Counted from the first letter of the stretch, positions 24,505 through 36,923 are shown. The stretch: DNA of 64,000 nucleotides from Acidimicrobiaceae bacterium RAAP-2 (GCA_001443545.1 LMAD01000007.1:1-64000); one strand, 5' to 3'. Notes: generated from the letters alone by a model not told the origin. A program made the numbers and translations.

Positions 24505-26715
24505 ATGGTTAGCTTGACGTCTCGACTTTCAACGGATGCCGCGTTAATCAGTTCCGTCGACCGCATCGTGGCCCGTTATCGCGAGCATCACGTCGACGGT
24601 GACGTCGATATCATCCGCCGGGCCGGTGTCGCGGCCATCGCCGCGCACGAGGGCCAGCTCCGTCGCACGGGCGAACCCTACGTCACCCACCCGATCGCGG
24701 TGGCGGGTATCGTGGCGGACCTGGGACTGGACGCACCGACGATTGCGGCCGCCCTCCTCCACGACGCGGTGGAAGACACGGGCATGACGACGAGTTGGCT
24801 GGCGGGCGAGTTCGGCGAACAGGTGGCGGCAGTCGTCGACGGCGTCACGAAACTCGATCGTCTCGAATTCGACTCGAAGGAGGCCCAGCAGGCGGCCACT
24901 ATTCGAAAGATGTTCATCGCGATGGCGCGCGACTGGCGGGTACTGATCATCAAGCTGGCCGACCGTCTGCACAACATGCGGACAATTTCGGTTATGCCGA
25001 TGCACCGCCAACGGGCAATCGCCCAGGAGACACTCGACGTCTACGCGCCGCTGGCACATCGACTCGGCGTCCAACAGGTCAAGTGGCAACTCGAAGATCT
25101 CAGTTTCGCGACCCTGCACCCGAAGCGGTACGCCGAGATTGAGCAGATGGTCGCCGCCCGTCAGCCCGAACGGGAGGCGTACCTGCACGAGGTGATGGAT
25201 TCGTTGATGGCCAAGGTCGAAGGCTTCGGTATTCGAGCCGACGTCCGGGGCCGTCCGAAGCATCTCTGGAGCATCTACGAGAAGATGGTGGTCGGCGGCA
25301 AGGAGTTCGACGACATTTTCGACCTGGTGGGACTGCGGGTCATCGTGGAAGAAGAGCGCGACTGCTGGGCGGTGCTGGGAGCAATCCACGCCCTCTGGTC
25401 GCCGGTCCAAGGTCGCTTCAAGGACTACATCAACTCGCCGAAATTTAACCTGTACCAGTCGCTGCACACGACGGTCATCGGACCCCGTGGAAAGTCGGTG
25501 GAGGTGCAGGTGCGCACCCAGGAGATGCATCGCCGAGCCGAATTCGGTATCGCGGCGCACTGGGGGTACAAGGAGGGCGCCTCGACCAAAGAGATCGCGT
25601 GGATGCAGCGACTGGCGGACGTCGAGCAAGAGGAGGATGACCCCATCGCCTTCCTCGAGGCGCTGAAGCTCGACCTCGGGAACGACGAGGTCTACGTCTT
25701 CACGCCGAAGGGGCGCGTGATCGCGCTGGTCGAAGGGGCGACCCCGATCGACTTCGCTTACGCGGTGCACACCGAAGTGGGCCACCACTGCGTCGGCGCC
25801 AAGGTCAATGGGCGGTTGGTGCCACTCGATACGGTCCTGCACTCCGCGGACGTCGTGGAGATTGTCACCAGTAAGCATCAGTCGGCCGGTCCGTCCCGGG
25901 ACTGGTTGAAGATCGCCAAGTCGTCCCGCGCGAAGTCCAAGATCCGCCAATGGTTCCAGCGCGAACGCCGCGAGGACGCGATCGAAGGCGGACGCGAGGA
26001 GTTGACCAAGGCTTTGCGCCGCGAAGGGTTGCCGATCGCGACCTCGCTCTCGTCGAGCGCACTCGACGCGGTCATCACCTCGCTCAACCTCGAAGACCTC
26101 GATGCGTTGTTCATGGCAATCGACAGCGCTCAGATCTCAGCGCTCGCCGTCGTGCAGCGCCTCGAACGCGAGCTGCACGGGGGAGAGGCCGAGCAGTTGC
26201 CGACCACGGTCACCAAGATGCCGCGCAACAACCGCACCGCGCGACGAAGCGCGGGGGTCTACGTCGAAGGTCTCGACGACGTGATGATCCATCTGGCGCG
26301 TTGCTGCTCACCCGTGCCCGGCGACGCGATCATGGGCTTCATCACCCAGGGCCGAGGTGTTTCGGTGCACCGCGACGACTGCTCGAACGCCGTCGCACTT
26401 GCGCATCGACTGGGTGAGCGGATCATCGACGTCGAGTGGGATGGTTCGGTCGGCGGTCAGTATCGCGCCGTGCTTGAAGTACTCGCGTTCGATCGCTCGA
26501 GGCTGCTGCTCGACGTGTCGAAGGTCGTAGCGGAGTATCACCTGAACATCATCTCGTCGAGCTCGACGACGTCGGGTGCGCGCATCGTTCGCATGGTGTT
26601 CGACGTGGAACTGGTCGACCCAACCCACCTATCGAGTCTGCTCGGCGCCCTGAAGGCGGTGGACGGCGTCTTCGACGCCTTCCGTCAGATCTCCGGACAG
26701 AATAAGGGAACATGA
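24505..26715 (+). CDS. rel: Bifunctional (p)ppGpp synthetase/hydrolase Rel
   Basis: The 736-residue RelA/SpoT homologue makes and breaks the stringent-response alarmone. The HD hydrolase domain is intact (AALLHDAVEDTGMT, about residues 83-96), the synthetase domain has LYQSLHTTVIGPRGKSVEVQ and RRAEFGIAAHWGYKEG, and the TGS (VYVFTPKGRVIALVEG), zinc-finger-like (LARCCSPVPGD) and C-terminal ACT domains follow. With an intact HD motif it should be dual-function, as the single actinobacterial Rel usually is. The apt gene that lies between secF and rel in mycobacteria is missing. hisS overlaps its end by 4 nt. Confidence 0.95.
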   Translation: MVSLTSRLSTDAALISSVDRIVARYREHHVDGDVDIIRRAGVAAIAAHEGQLRRTGEPYVTHPIAVAGIVADLGLDAPTIAAALLHDAVEDTGMTTSWLAGEFGEQVAAVVDGVTKLDRLEFDSKEAQQAATIRKMFIAMARDWRVLIIKLADRLHNMRTISVMPMHRQRAIAQETLDVYAPLAHRLGVQQVKWQLEDLSFATLHPKRYAEIEQMVAARQPEREAYLHEVMDSLMAKVEGFGIRADVRGRPKHLWSIYEKMVVGGKEFDDIFDLVGLRVIVEEERDCWAVLGAIHALWSPVQGRFKDYINSPKFNLYQSLHTTVIGPRGKSVEVQVRTQEMHRRAEFGIAAHWGYKEGASTKEIAWMQRLADVEQEEDDPIAFLEALKLDLGNDEVYVFTPKGRVIALVEGATPIDFAYAVHTEVGHHCVGAKVNGRLVPLDTVLHSADVVEIVTSKHQSAGPSRDWLKIAKSSRAKSKIRQWFQRERREDAIEGGREELTKALRREGLPIATSLSSSALDAVITSLNLEDLDALFMAIDSAQISALAVVQRLERELHGGEAEQLPTTVTKMPRNNRTARRSAGVYVEGLDDVMIHLARCCSPVPGDAIMGFITQGRGVSVHRDDCSNAVALAHRLGERIIDVEWDGSVGGQYRAVLEVLAFDRSRLLLDVSKVVAEYHLNIISSSSTTSGARIVRMVFDVELVDPTHLSSLLGALKAVDGVFDAFRQISGQNKGT

Positions 26716-27998
26716 ACGAATCCCCGTCGCAGTTTCGTGCGCCCGTGGGCACCCACGATGTCCTTGGACGCCAGTCGGCGCTCTGGGAGGGTCTCATCGG
26801 GACCTTCGCGACGCTGGCGTATCGCTACGGATTCTCCCTCGTGATTACGCCGCTCTTCGAGGATGTCGGAGTCTTTAACCGCGGTATCGGTGAGACGAGT
26901 GAGGTCGCCTCCAAGGAGATGTACGTCTTCACCGACCGAGGCGATCGGACCTTGGCCCTTCGGCCCGAGGGCACGGCCTCGGTAGTTCGAGCGTTCGTTC
27001 AACACCAGCCACCGACGCCGTGGAAGGCGTGGTACGTTACGCCCGCCTTTCGATACGAACGACCGCAGGCCGGACGGTACCGTCAACATCATCAACTCGG
27101 GGTCGAAGTCCTCGGCACCGACGACCCGGCCGTCGACGTTGAAGTCATCGCGTTGGCCTGGCGCTTCTACGCGGCGATCGGACTCCAACGGGTTCGTTTG
27201 CTCATCAATTCCATGGGGCACGACGAGTGTCGTGGACGGTACGTCGCGTTGCTCGTCACCCACTTAGGCGAGCACGAGGCGTTGCTGTGCGACGAGCACC
27301 GCCAGACCTGGTCGGCCAATCCCTTGCGCGTGCTGGACTGTAAGCGACCCGGTTGCCGCGCCGTGACCGAGTCCGGTCCGATGTTGCCCGATCACCTGTG
27401 CGACGACTGTCGCGCGCACTTCGATCGAGTCGTCGATGGCCTTGAACGCCTGGGGATCCAGTCAACCCTCACCCCTCGGCTGGTACGGGGGTTCGACTAC
27501 TACACCCGCACGACCTTCGAATTCGTCGCGGACGCGCTCGACGGCGCCCAGAACGCCATTGGGGGTGGTGGCCGTTACGACAAGCTGGCCGAACAGCTCG
27601 GTGGTCCCGCGACGAGTGGCATCGGGTTCGGTAGTGGAATCGAACGCCTGCTGCTCGCGCGCGAGGCCGAGGGCGTTGACGGGTCGCTCGTGAACCGCAC
27701 CCCCGACGTCTTCGTCGTCGATACGACGGGCACCGACGCGGCGACGCTCTACGCCGACCAACTGCGCGTCGCCGGATTGTCCGTGCAACGCGCGTACGAC
27801 AATCGTTCGATGAAGGCCCAGATGAAGGTGGCGGATCGATCGGGTGCTCGATTCGCCGTGCTCGTGGGTCCGACGGAACTGGCCTCGTCCCAGGTTACGA
27901 TTAGGGACCTGCGAAGCGGGGAAGTTTCTCAAACCCAGCGAAGCGTGGCGCGCGACGAACTCGTGTCGGTCATGCTCGACTTAGTGACGAAGAAGTGA
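26712..27998 (+). CDS. hisS: Histidyl-tRNA synthetase
   Basis: The 428-residue class II enzyme starts near QFRAPVGTHDVLGRQSALWE, carries motif 2 YVTPAFRYERPQAGRYRQHH, the histidine-binding block LVRGFDYYTRTTFEF, and GGGGRYDKLAEQLGG, then an anticodon-binding domain. Four cysteines in DCKRPGCRA and CDDCRAHF form a probable zinc knuckle in the insertion domain, seen in many HisRS. It overlaps rel and aspS by 4 nt each, so it belongs to a coupled rel-hisS-aspS-rarA unit. Confidence 0.95.
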   Translation: MNESPSQFRAPVGTHDVLGRQSALWEGLIGTFATLAYRYGFSLVITPLFEDVGVFNRGIGETSEVASKEMYVFTDRGDRTLALRPEGTASVVRAFVQHQPPTPWKAWYVTPAFRYERPQAGRYRQHHQLGVEVLGTDDPAVDVEVIALAWRFYAAIGLQRVRLLINSMGHDECRGRYVALLVTHLGEHEALLCDEHRQTWSANPLRVLDCKRPGCRAVTESGPMLPDHLCDDCRAHFDRVVDGLERLGIQSTLTPRLVRGFDYYTRTTFEFVADALDGAQNAIGGGGRYDKLAEQLGGPATSGIGFGSGIERLLLAREAEGVDGSLVNRTPDVFVVDTTGTDAATLYADQLRVAGLSVQRAYDNRSMKAQMKVADRSGARFAVLVGPTELASSQVTIRDLRSGEVSQTQRSVARDELVSVMLDLVTKK

Positions 27999-29746
27999 AG
28001 ATGACAGCGACCAACAGTGAAGCGACGAGTCTGCGGGACGTGCTCTGCGCGTCGGTTGACGAGGCGATGATCGGGAGCCGGATCACGGTCTGTGGGTGGG
28101 TCGCCAAGCGTCGCGAACACGGCGAGCACCTCGCCTTCGTCGATGTCCGTGACCGGTCCGGCGTGGTCCAGGCCGTCGTCGATGGATCCGTCGACGTTCG
28201 CAGTGAATACGTCGTGCGAGTGACCGGTACGGTGGCCCGTCGACCCGAGGGAACCGTGAATGATCGCCTCGCGACCGGGACGATCGAGCTGACCGAGTGC
28301 GTCGTCGAAGTGTTAGCCGCCGCGGAGCCACCGCCGTTCCAGTTGGACGACCGAACGGCGATCGACGAACAAGTCCGGCTCCGGTTCCGGTTCCTCGACC
28401 TTCGTCGCGACGCCATGCAGCGAAATCTGCGACTTCGGGCCAGTGTCAACCGGGCGCTGCGACTCGCCATGGACGAGCAGGACTTCTGTGAGGTCGAGAC
28501 GCCACTGCTCTGGGCGCCGACGCCCGAGGGCGCGCGCGAGTTCGTCGTACCGTCACGGCTGCACCCCGGCGAGTTCTACGTGCTGCCCCAGAGCCCCCAG
28601 ATCGCCAAGCAGTTACTGATGGTTGGCGGATTCGATCGGTACTACCAGATTGCGCGCTGCCTGCGTGACGAGGATCTGCGCGCCGATCGACAGTTCGAGT
28701 TCACGCAGCTCGACATCGAAGCGAGCTTCGTCACCCAAGAGGACATCATGGGCTTCGTGTCACGGGCGGTGCTCGACGCCGCCGAGGTCGCGACGGGCGT
28801 TCGTCCGACGACGATCGACTCGATGACGTGGGCCGAAGCGCTCGACCGATACGGCACGGATAAGCCGGACTTGCGCTTCGCCATGACGCTGCAGACTCTT
28901 TCGGCGGCGTTCGCCGCCACGGCTGTGAAGGCGTTCGCGGCGCCGTGCGTCAAGGCGATTCGAGTGAGCGAGGGTGCGACGTTCGCGCGAAGTCGACTCG
29001 ATCAGCTCACCGATCACGCCAAATCACTGGGTGCGAAAGGTCTGGCGTGGTTCCGGATCACCGCCGACGGACTCGACTCGCCCCTCGACCGGTTCCTCTC
29101 CGACGAGGAGCGGTCCGCGGTCCGATCGGTCGACGGAGCGGTCGAGGGCGACCTCGTCCTCGTCGTCGCCGACGAACACGACCTGGCCTGTCACGTCCTC
29201 GGCGCGTTGCGGGTGGCGATTGGCGCACCACCGGTCAGTCAGGGTCCGCACCGCTACCTCTGGGTTACCGAGTTCCCCATGTTCGAGGGCGTCGACGACG
29301 AAGGGAACCTGATGGCGGCGCACCACCCCTTCACGATGCCCCACGCCGACGACCTCGACTTGATCGAGACCGACCCGCTCCACGTACGCTCCCAGGCCTA
29401 CGACCTGGTCCTCAACGGCTGGGAACTCGGTAGTGGTTCGGTGCGCATCCACCGCGCGGATATCCAGTCGCGGATCTTTACGGCGCTGGGCATTTCCGAC
29501 GATGAGGCGGCGAGCCGGTTCGGCTTCTTGCTCGGGGCCTTCAAGTACGGTGCGCCACCCCACGCGGGATTCGCCTTCGGCATCGACCGTCTGGTGGCCA
29601 TCTTCGCGGGCGAGGAGAACATTCGAGAGGTGATCGCCTACCCCAAGACCCAATCGGGCGCGGACCTGATGACCGGTGCGCCGAAGGCGATCGGTGAGCG
29701 TCAACTTCGCGACCTACACCTTCGCCCGGTTCCGAAGGGCTCGTGA
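27995..29746 (+). CDS. aspS: Aspartyl-tRNA synthetase (bacterial type)
   Basis: The 583-residue enzyme has the N-terminal OB fold (VCGWVAKRREHGEHLAFVDV), the class II core with LRFRFLDLRRDAMQRNLRLR, QSPQIAKQLLMVGGFDRYYQ, RDEDLRADRQFEFTQLD, the bacterial GAD insertion, and the C-terminal motif 3 block GFAFGIDRLVAIFAGEENIR. Whether it also charges tRNA-Asn cannot be told here. GTG at 27995 overlaps the hisS stop; an ATG at 28001, two codons later, is an equally good start. rarA overlaps its end by 4 nt. Confidence 0.95.
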   Translation: MKMTATNSEATSLRDVLCASVDEAMIGSRITVCGWVAKRREHGEHLAFVDVRDRSGVVQAVVDGSVDVRSEYVVRVTGTVARRPEGTVNDRLATGTIELTECVVEVLAAAEPPPFQLDDRTAIDEQVRLRFRFLDLRRDAMQRNLRLRASVNRALRLAMDEQDFCEVETPLLWAPTPEGAREFVVPSRLHPGEFYVLPQSPQIAKQLLMVGGFDRYYQIARCLRDEDLRADRQFEFTQLDIEASFVTQEDIMGFVSRAVLDAAEVATGVRPTTIDSMTWAEALDRYGTDKPDLRFAMTLQTLSAAFAATAVKAFAAPCVKAIRVSEGATFARSRLDQLTDHAKSLGAKGLAWFRITADGLDSPLDRFLSDEERSAVRSVDGAVEGDLVLVVADEHDLACHVLGALRVAIGAPPVSQGPHRYLWVTEFPMFEGVDDEGNLMAAHHPFTMPHADDLDLIETDPLHVRSQAYDLVLNGWELGSGSVRIHRADIQSRIFTALGISDDEAASRFGFLLGAFKYGAPPHAGFAFGIDRLVAIFAGEENIREVIAYPKTQSGADLMTGAPKAIGERQLRDLHLRPVPKGS

Positions 29747-31059
29747 CGTCGCTGTTCGACGACGCCGCCGATCGACGCCGCCGACAGTCGGCGCCCCTCG
29801 CGGAGTTGTTGCGACCTCGTTCACTCGACGACGTGGTCGGTCAGGTCCACCTGGTTGGTGCGACGGGGCCGATTCGGGCCATGGTGGCCGCTCAGCGTCT
29901 GACGTCGATGATCCTGTGGGGACCGGCGGGCACGGGTAAGACCACGATCGCGCGCTTGACGGCCACGGGTGCCGGCTACGAGATCGAGAGCCTATCGGCC
30001 GTCACCAGCGGCGTCCGTGACGTTCGTGAAGCGTTGGAGCGGGCTCGTCAGCGGCTCGGCGAACAGGGCCGTTCAACCGTGCTGTTCATCGACGAAGTGC
30101 ACCGTTTCAACAAAGCGCAACAGGACCTCCTGTTGCCGGCGACCGAGAGCGGCGACGTCGTTCTAATCGGCGCGACGACCGAGAACCCCTACTTCGAGGT
30201 CAACGCTGCGCTGCTCAGTCGTTCGACGTTGTGGCGCCTGCGGCGACTCGGGGCCGACGACCTGCGCGAACTGGTCGCGCGCGGAGCGCAACTCCGGGGC
30301 GTCCATATCACCGATGAGGCCTACGACGCGCTGCTCGAGTCGGCCGACGGCGACGCACGCAGCGTCTTGACGACCCTCGACACCGCCGTCGTGCTCGCCG
30401 CCTCCGAGGGCACCGTGGTTGAGGTCCATCACGTGGTGCGCGCTCGAGACGGCCGGGTCTATCACCAGTCCCGCGACACGCACTACGACCAGGTGAGTGC
30501 GCTGATCAAGTCGATCCGAGGCTCGGACCCCGATGCGGCGCTGTACTGGCTGGTCACGTTGCTCGAGAGCGGCGAAAGCGCGCGATTCATCGCGCGCCGA
30601 CTGGTCATCCTCGCCAGCGAGGACGTCGGCTTGGCCGATCCGCGCGCCCTGTGGACGGCGGAGTCGGGGGCGCGGGCGGTGGAGTTCGTCGGCCTGCCCG
30701 AGGCGCGCCTCACGTTGGCTCACGTTGCGCTGGCGCTGGCGCTCGCGCCCAAGAGCAACAGCGTGACCCGGGCGCTGCAGGCCGCCACCGACGCGGTACG
30801 CCGCGGCGGGGCCGACGTGCCCGACCATCTTCGTGACGCGCACTACCGCGGGGCCACCGACGAAGGCTTCGGGACCGGATACCGCTACCCGCACGATGAG
30901 CCCACCGGTTGGGTGGATCAGCAGTACCTACCCGATCCCCTGATCGGCGAGAGGTTCTTTGCCGGTTCCGCCCACGGTGACGAGGCGCGAAGCGTCGAGA
31001 CGTGGCGCACCCGTACTGGTCGCGCGGACCCAGGTTCAACGGGGTCGCCAGTAGAGTAA
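29743..31059 (+). CDS. rarA: Replication-associated recombination protein A (RarA/MgsA) AAA+ ATPase
   Basis: The 438-residue protein acts at stalled forks, probably with SSB. It begins with LFDDAADRRRRQSAPLAELL and RPRSLDDVVGQVHLVG, has Walker A ILWGPAGTGKTTIARL, Walker B VLFIDEVHRFNKAQQDLLLP, sensor 1 IGATTENPYFEVNAALLSRS, and the C-terminal helical domain with EDVGLADP and the tetramerisation region HYRGATDEGFGTGYRYPHDE. The GTG overlaps the aspS stop by 4 nt. Length is normal. Confidence 0.92.
   Translation: MTSLFDDAADRRRRQSAPLAELLRPRSLDDVVGQVHLVGATGPIRAMVAAQRLTSMILWGPAGTGKTTIARLTATGAGYEIESLSAVTSGVRDVREALERARQRLGEQGRSTVLFIDEVHRFNKAQQDLLLPATESGDVVLIGATTENPYFEVNAALLSRSTLWRLRRLGADDLRELVARGAQLRGVHITDEAYDALLESADGDARSVLTTLDTAVVLAASEGTVVEVHHVVRARDGRVYHQSRDTHYDQVSALIKSIRGSDPDAALYWLVTLLESGESARFIARRLVILASEDVGLADPRALWTAESGARAVEFVGLPEARLTLAHVALALALAPKSNSVTRALQAATDAVRRGGADVPDHLRDAHYRGATDEGFGTGYRYPHDEPTGWVDQQYLPDPLIGERFFAGSAHGDEARSVETWRTRTGRADPGSTGSPVE
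31052..31057 (+). promoter_or_regulatory. Leaderless-type -10 hexamer for alaS
   Basis: TAGAGT ends 7 nt before the GTG at 31065 and overlaps the rarA stop codon; no ribosome site is seen. Confidence 0.45.
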
Positions 31060-31064
31060 GGGCC

Positions 31065-33611
<2,547 letters not shown>

Positions 33612-33615
33612 CGTC

Positions 33616-34032
33616 GTGGGCCGGATTCTCGGACTCGATCCCGGCGCGAAGCGCTGCGGCGTAGCCATCAGCGACTCGGCGCGGACGATGGCCTTCCCCC
33701 GTGCGGCCTTCAGCGTCGACGACCACCTCCTGATTTTGATCGGCCAGATCGTTGACGAAGAGTCGGTCGACTTGATCGTGGTGGGCCGTCCGGTTGCCCT
33801 ATCGGGCCGTGAGACGGCGAGCACCCTTATGGCGGACGGACTGTTCCATGATCTGCGAGATGCGCTCCACCGGGCGACGGTGATCCAATGGGACGAGCGG
33901 CTCACGACCCACGAGGCGTCCAGAGCGCTGCGCGCCGCGGGACACCGCACGGCCGACCATCGCGATCGGATCGATAGCGCGGCGGCCGTCGTCCTCTTGC
34001 AGAGTTATCTCGATGGCCTTCGTGCCACGTAA
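33616..34032 (+). CDS. ruvX: Putative Holliday junction resolvase-like protein RuvX (YqgF)
   Basis: The 138-residue RNase H-fold protein begins GRILGLDPGAKRCGVAISDS (first catalytic Asp), has VDLIVVGRPVALSGRE and ends DHRDRIDSAAAVVLLQSYLD with the last acidic residues. The family acts in 16S rRNA 5'-end processing and possibly in recombination. GTG at 33616 follows alaS by 4 nt. The alaS-ruvX-mltG-aroE order is common in actinobacteria. It overlaps mltG by 20 nt. Confidence 0.9.
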   Translation: MGRILGLDPGAKRCGVAISDSARTMAFPRAAFSVDDHLLILIGQIVDEESVDLIVVGRPVALSGRETASTLMADGLFHDLRDALHRATVIQWDERLTTHEASRALRAAGHRTADHRDRIDSAAAVVLLQSYLDGLRAT

Positions 34033-35008
34033 GGTGATCAGGGTGGTGCTGGGGGGTGTGCTGCTCATCGTGGTCGTTGCGGTGGCCTGGTTCTTGCTCC
34101 AGGTATATCCCCTCGGGGGTCCCGGTCGTCTGGTGACGGTGACCGTGCACCCCGGCGATTCGCTCTCAACGGTCTCGAGTGAGTTGCACGCCAAGGGGGT
34201 CATCGCCAGTCCGTTGGCCTTTCGTCTCGACCTGCTGTTGGGCGCACCCACGGTGTTTCCGGGGACCTACGAGTTCCATCAGAACTCGTCGTTCGCCGCC
34301 GTCAAGGGCGTCTTGTCGTCTCCGCTGATCACGGTGACGGCCGGCCTGACGTTGCACGAAGTCGCGCTCCAGGTCGCCAGCCGAGAGGGGAGTACCTTCG
34401 CGGATCGCTTCGTGGCGGCGGCGGCGAAACTTGCGGCCCCGAGTCCCTTTCACCCTCGAGGGTCACTCGAGGGGCTGATCGGCGTGGGTCAGTACCGGGT
34501 CACCCCGCAGATGACTCCGACGCGCCTGGTCGAGGCGATGATATCGTCCTTCGATCACGAAGCGTCGTCGGTGGGGCTCACGTCGTCGACGACGCGGTCG
34601 GGACTGGACGCCTACCAGTTGATCACCGCGGCGTCCATCGTGGACAAGGAGGGGTACTACGCCCGCAACATGCCCAAGGTGGCGCGAGTGATCTTCAATC
34701 GTCTCGCGAGGGGGGGGCCGTTGCAGATGGACGCCACCGTGCTGTACGCGTTGGGCATGGATGGAGGAACGGTCACCCACGCCATGCTCCAAACCCATTC
34801 GCCGTACAACACGTACCTCGTCAACGGACTCACCCCGACGCCCATCTGTACGGTCTCACCCGACGCGCTCCGAGCGGTCCTGAATCCGCCCCCGGGTCCG
34901 TGGCTCTACTTCACGGTCATCGACCGGTCCGGCACCGAGGCCTTCGCCACGACCTTCGCCGAGCAGCTGCACAACGAGCAGTTGGCGGCGCGGAACGGCG
35001 TCGCGTGA
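34013..35008 (+). CDS. mltG: Endolytic transglycosylase MltG (YceG-like)
   Basis: The 331-residue protein has one N-terminal membrane anchor (about residues 8-30), a LysM-like part with VTVHPGDSLSTVSSELHAKG, and the catalytic domain with ITAASIVDKEGYYARNMPKV, VIFNRLARGGPLQMDATVLY, SPYNTYLVNGLTPTPICTVS and PPPGPWLYFTV. MltG cuts nascent glycan strands outside the membrane. In most homologues the first segment is ASIVEKE; here the first Glu is Asp while the second is kept. I cannot settle by eye which one is the catalytic Glu, so activity is likely but not certain. aroE starts in its stop codon. Confidence 0.88.
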   Translation: MAFVPRKVIRVVLGGVLLIVVVAVAWFLLQVYPLGGPGRLVTVTVHPGDSLSTVSSELHAKGVIASPLAFRLDLLLGAPTVFPGTYEFHQNSSFAAVKGVLSSPLITVTAGLTLHEVALQVASREGSTFADRFVAAAAKLAAPSPFHPRGSLEGLIGVGQYRVTPQMTPTRLVEAMISSFDHEASSVGLTSSTTRSGLDAYQLITAASIVDKEGYYARNMPKVARVIFNRLARGGPLQMDATVLYALGMDGGTVTHAMLQTHSPYNTYLVNGLTPTPICTVSPDALRAVLNPPPGPWLYFTVIDRSGTEAFATTFAEQLHNEQLAARNGVA

Positions 35009-35781
35009 GGTGGCGCCTCGGCGTCGTCGGTTCGCCGATCGGGCATTCGCTCTCGCCGCAGCTGCACGCGGCGGGCATGGCCATCGCCGGCGTGTCAGGG
35101 ACGTCGACGCGAATCGAGGTCGGTAGTGGTCGCGTCGAACGGGTCCGTTCGCTGTTAGCCGATTCGTTCGACGCGCTGTCGGTGACGATGCCGCTCAAGG
35201 CGCAGTTGCTCGAGGTGTGCGACGAGGTCGACGAAACGGCGAGTCGGGTCGGTGCGGTGAACTCACTCCTCGTACGAGGCGGGCGGGTCTACGGAAGGAA
35301 CACCGACGGTGCTGGTTTCGTCGACGCGCTACAGAGCGAGTACGGGTTTTCGGTGGCGGGTCGACGGGTCGTCATGTTCGGATCGGGTGGGGCCGCCCGC
35401 TCGATCATCGACGCCCTGGCCGGCGCGGGGGTCCGTCGTGTCGACGTCGTCGCCCGGTCCGCGCAGGCGGTGCGGGCGCTGGCCGTGGTCTACGACGTCG
35501 TGCGTGCGGGCGTTAGCGGTGATGAAGCCGCTGAACTGGTGGTGAACACAACGCCCATCACGGGACGGGTCCGCTCGACGCCTGTGGCGACGAAGTCCGC
35601 AGCGGTTGCGGTCGATATAACGTATGAACCACGGATATCCCCCTGGTTGAGGCAGTACGAAGAGAGCGGTTGTCGAGTGGTGAACGGGTTACCGATGTTG
35701 GCCTACCAGGCCGCTCGTCAGCTGTCGTGGTGGTTCGACGTGCCTATTGAAGGTGCGCGACTCCTCGAGGCGATCACGTGA
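35005..35781 (+). CDS. aroE: Shikimate 5-dehydrogenase
   Basis: The 258-residue protein reduces 3-dehydroshikimate to shikimate with NADPH. It carries GVVGSPIGHSLSPQLHAAGM at the shikimate site, VTMPLKAQLLEVCDEVDETA with the catalytic Lys, GAVNSLLVRGGRVYGRNTDG with the Asn and Asp, and the nucleotide loop MFGSGGAARSIIDAL. A few insertions are absent, so it is slightly shorter than E. coli AroE. GTG at 35005 overlaps the mltG stop by 4 nt, and rodA overlaps its own stop by 4 nt. Confidence 0.92.
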   Translation: MRWRLGVVGSPIGHSLSPQLHAAGMAIAGVSGTSTRIEVGSGRVERVRSLLADSFDALSVTMPLKAQLLEVCDEVDETASRVGAVNSLLVRGGRVYGRNTDGAGFVDALQSEYGFSVAGRRVVMFGSGGAARSIIDALAGAGVRRVDVVARSAQAVRALAVVYDVVRAGVSGDEAAELVVNTTPITGRVRSTPVATKSAAVAVDITYEPRISPWLRQYEESGCRVVNGLPMLAYQAARQLSWWFDVPIEGARLLEAIT

Positions 35782-36923
35782 CCGATACCCTCAGCGCGAT
35801 GACGACCCGGATTCGTGGCCGTGATTCGATGGACCGGAGCCTCTTCGTCGGTCTGGTCGCTCTCGGGTTCGTCGGTGTGCTCATGATCTATTCGGCGACG
35901 CGCACCGCCCTGGTGAACGCCGGGTACAACCCGCACTACTACCTGGAGCGACAGGGCTTCTTCGTGGTGGCGGGCATCGTCGTGATGTACGTGATCTCGC
36001 GGTTCGACTACCGGCGATTTGAGATTCTGGCGACCCCGCTGTACGTCATCTCCCTGTTCGCTCTGGCCGGTGTCTTTGTCGCCGGCCAGAGCGCCCTCGG
36101 CGCGCAACGGTGGTACAACCTCGGGTTCATCCAGGTGCAGCCGAGCGAATTCACGGTGCTGGTCATCATTCTGGCCATCGCGACCTACACCCAGCGGCGC
36201 GCCGATGGCCTCACCATGTACGACGTCGTGCGCATCTTGGTGATGGGTGGCACCCCACTGTTGTTGATCGTGCTGCAGCCCGACCTGGGGACGGCGATCA
36301 TTATCGTGCTGGTGGTCGCGTCGATGATGGTGATCGCCGGTGTGCCGCCCCGGTTCATGACGTTCCTCGCGATCATTGGATCGGCCGGCGTCGCCGGCGC
36401 CGTCTATTTCGACCTGCTCCACAAGTACCAGGTCGACCGCTTCGTCTCGTTCTTGAATCAGAACTCGACGAATCCAGCGCTGGCGCCGTTGATCTACGAG
36501 GTCTCCAACGCCAAGAGCGCCATCGGTTCGGGTGGCTTGCACGGTGCGGGCCTCTTCCAGGGGCTTCAAACGGTGTTGGGGTACGTGCCCGAACAACGGA
36601 CCGACTTCATCTTCACCGCGATCGGCGAGCAGTTGGGGTTTATCGGGTCGGTCCTCATCGTGCTGCTCCTGGCGTTCGTCGCCTTTCGAATGTTTCGAAT
36701 CGGACGGACCGCCAAGGACACGATGGGCCGCGTACTGGGGCTCGGCGTGTTCATCTTCTTCGCGTTCAGTTGTTTTGAGAACATCGGCATGACGATGGGC
36801 ATCATGCCGGTGACCGGAATCCCGCTGCCGCTACTCAGCTACGGCGGGTCGGCGGTGCTGGTGTTCTACAGTGCGGGCGGACTCGTCCTGTCGGTGTCGA
36901 GACGAAGGGGTGGATCGGCGTGA
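35778..36923 (+). CDS. rodA: SEDS-family peptidoglycan glycosyltransferase, RodA type
   Basis: The 381-residue protein has ten or so membrane helices and SEDS motifs: GAQRWYNLGFIQVQPSEF, LLIVLQPDLGTAIII with the catalytic Asp, SGGLHGAGLFQGLQTVLGYV-PEQRTDFIFTAIGEQLGF, and TGIPLPLLSYGGSAVL. SEDS proteins polymerise lipid II together with a class B PBP. The 380-residue size and VPEQRTDFIF are typical for RodA. No PBP gene is next to it. It overlaps aroE and the BFN gene by 4 nt each. Confidence 0.88.
   Translation: MTDTLSAMTTRIRGRDSMDRSLFVGLVALGFVGVLMIYSATRTALVNAGYNPHYYLERQGFFVVAGIVVMYVISRFDYRRFEILATPLYVISLFALAGVFVAGQSALGAQRWYNLGFIQVQPSEFTVLVIILAIATYTQRRADGLTMYDVVRILVMGGTPLLLIVLQPDLGTAIIIVLVVASMMVIAGVPPRFMTFLAIIGSAGVAGAVYFDLLHKYQVDRFVSFLNQNSTNPALAPLIYEVSNAKSAIGSGGLHGAGLFQGLQTVLGYVPEQRTDFIFTAIGEQLGFIGSVLIVLLLAFVAFRMFRIGRTAKDTMGRVLGLGVFIFFAFSCFENIGMTMGIMPVTGIPLPLLSYGGSAVLVFYSAGGLVLSVSRRRGGSA

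Noticed and set aside
24544..25950. 468-codon open frame on the minus strand
   Set aside because: It is antisense to rel, which has full domain evidence. Long open antisense frames are expected in G+C-rich DNA.
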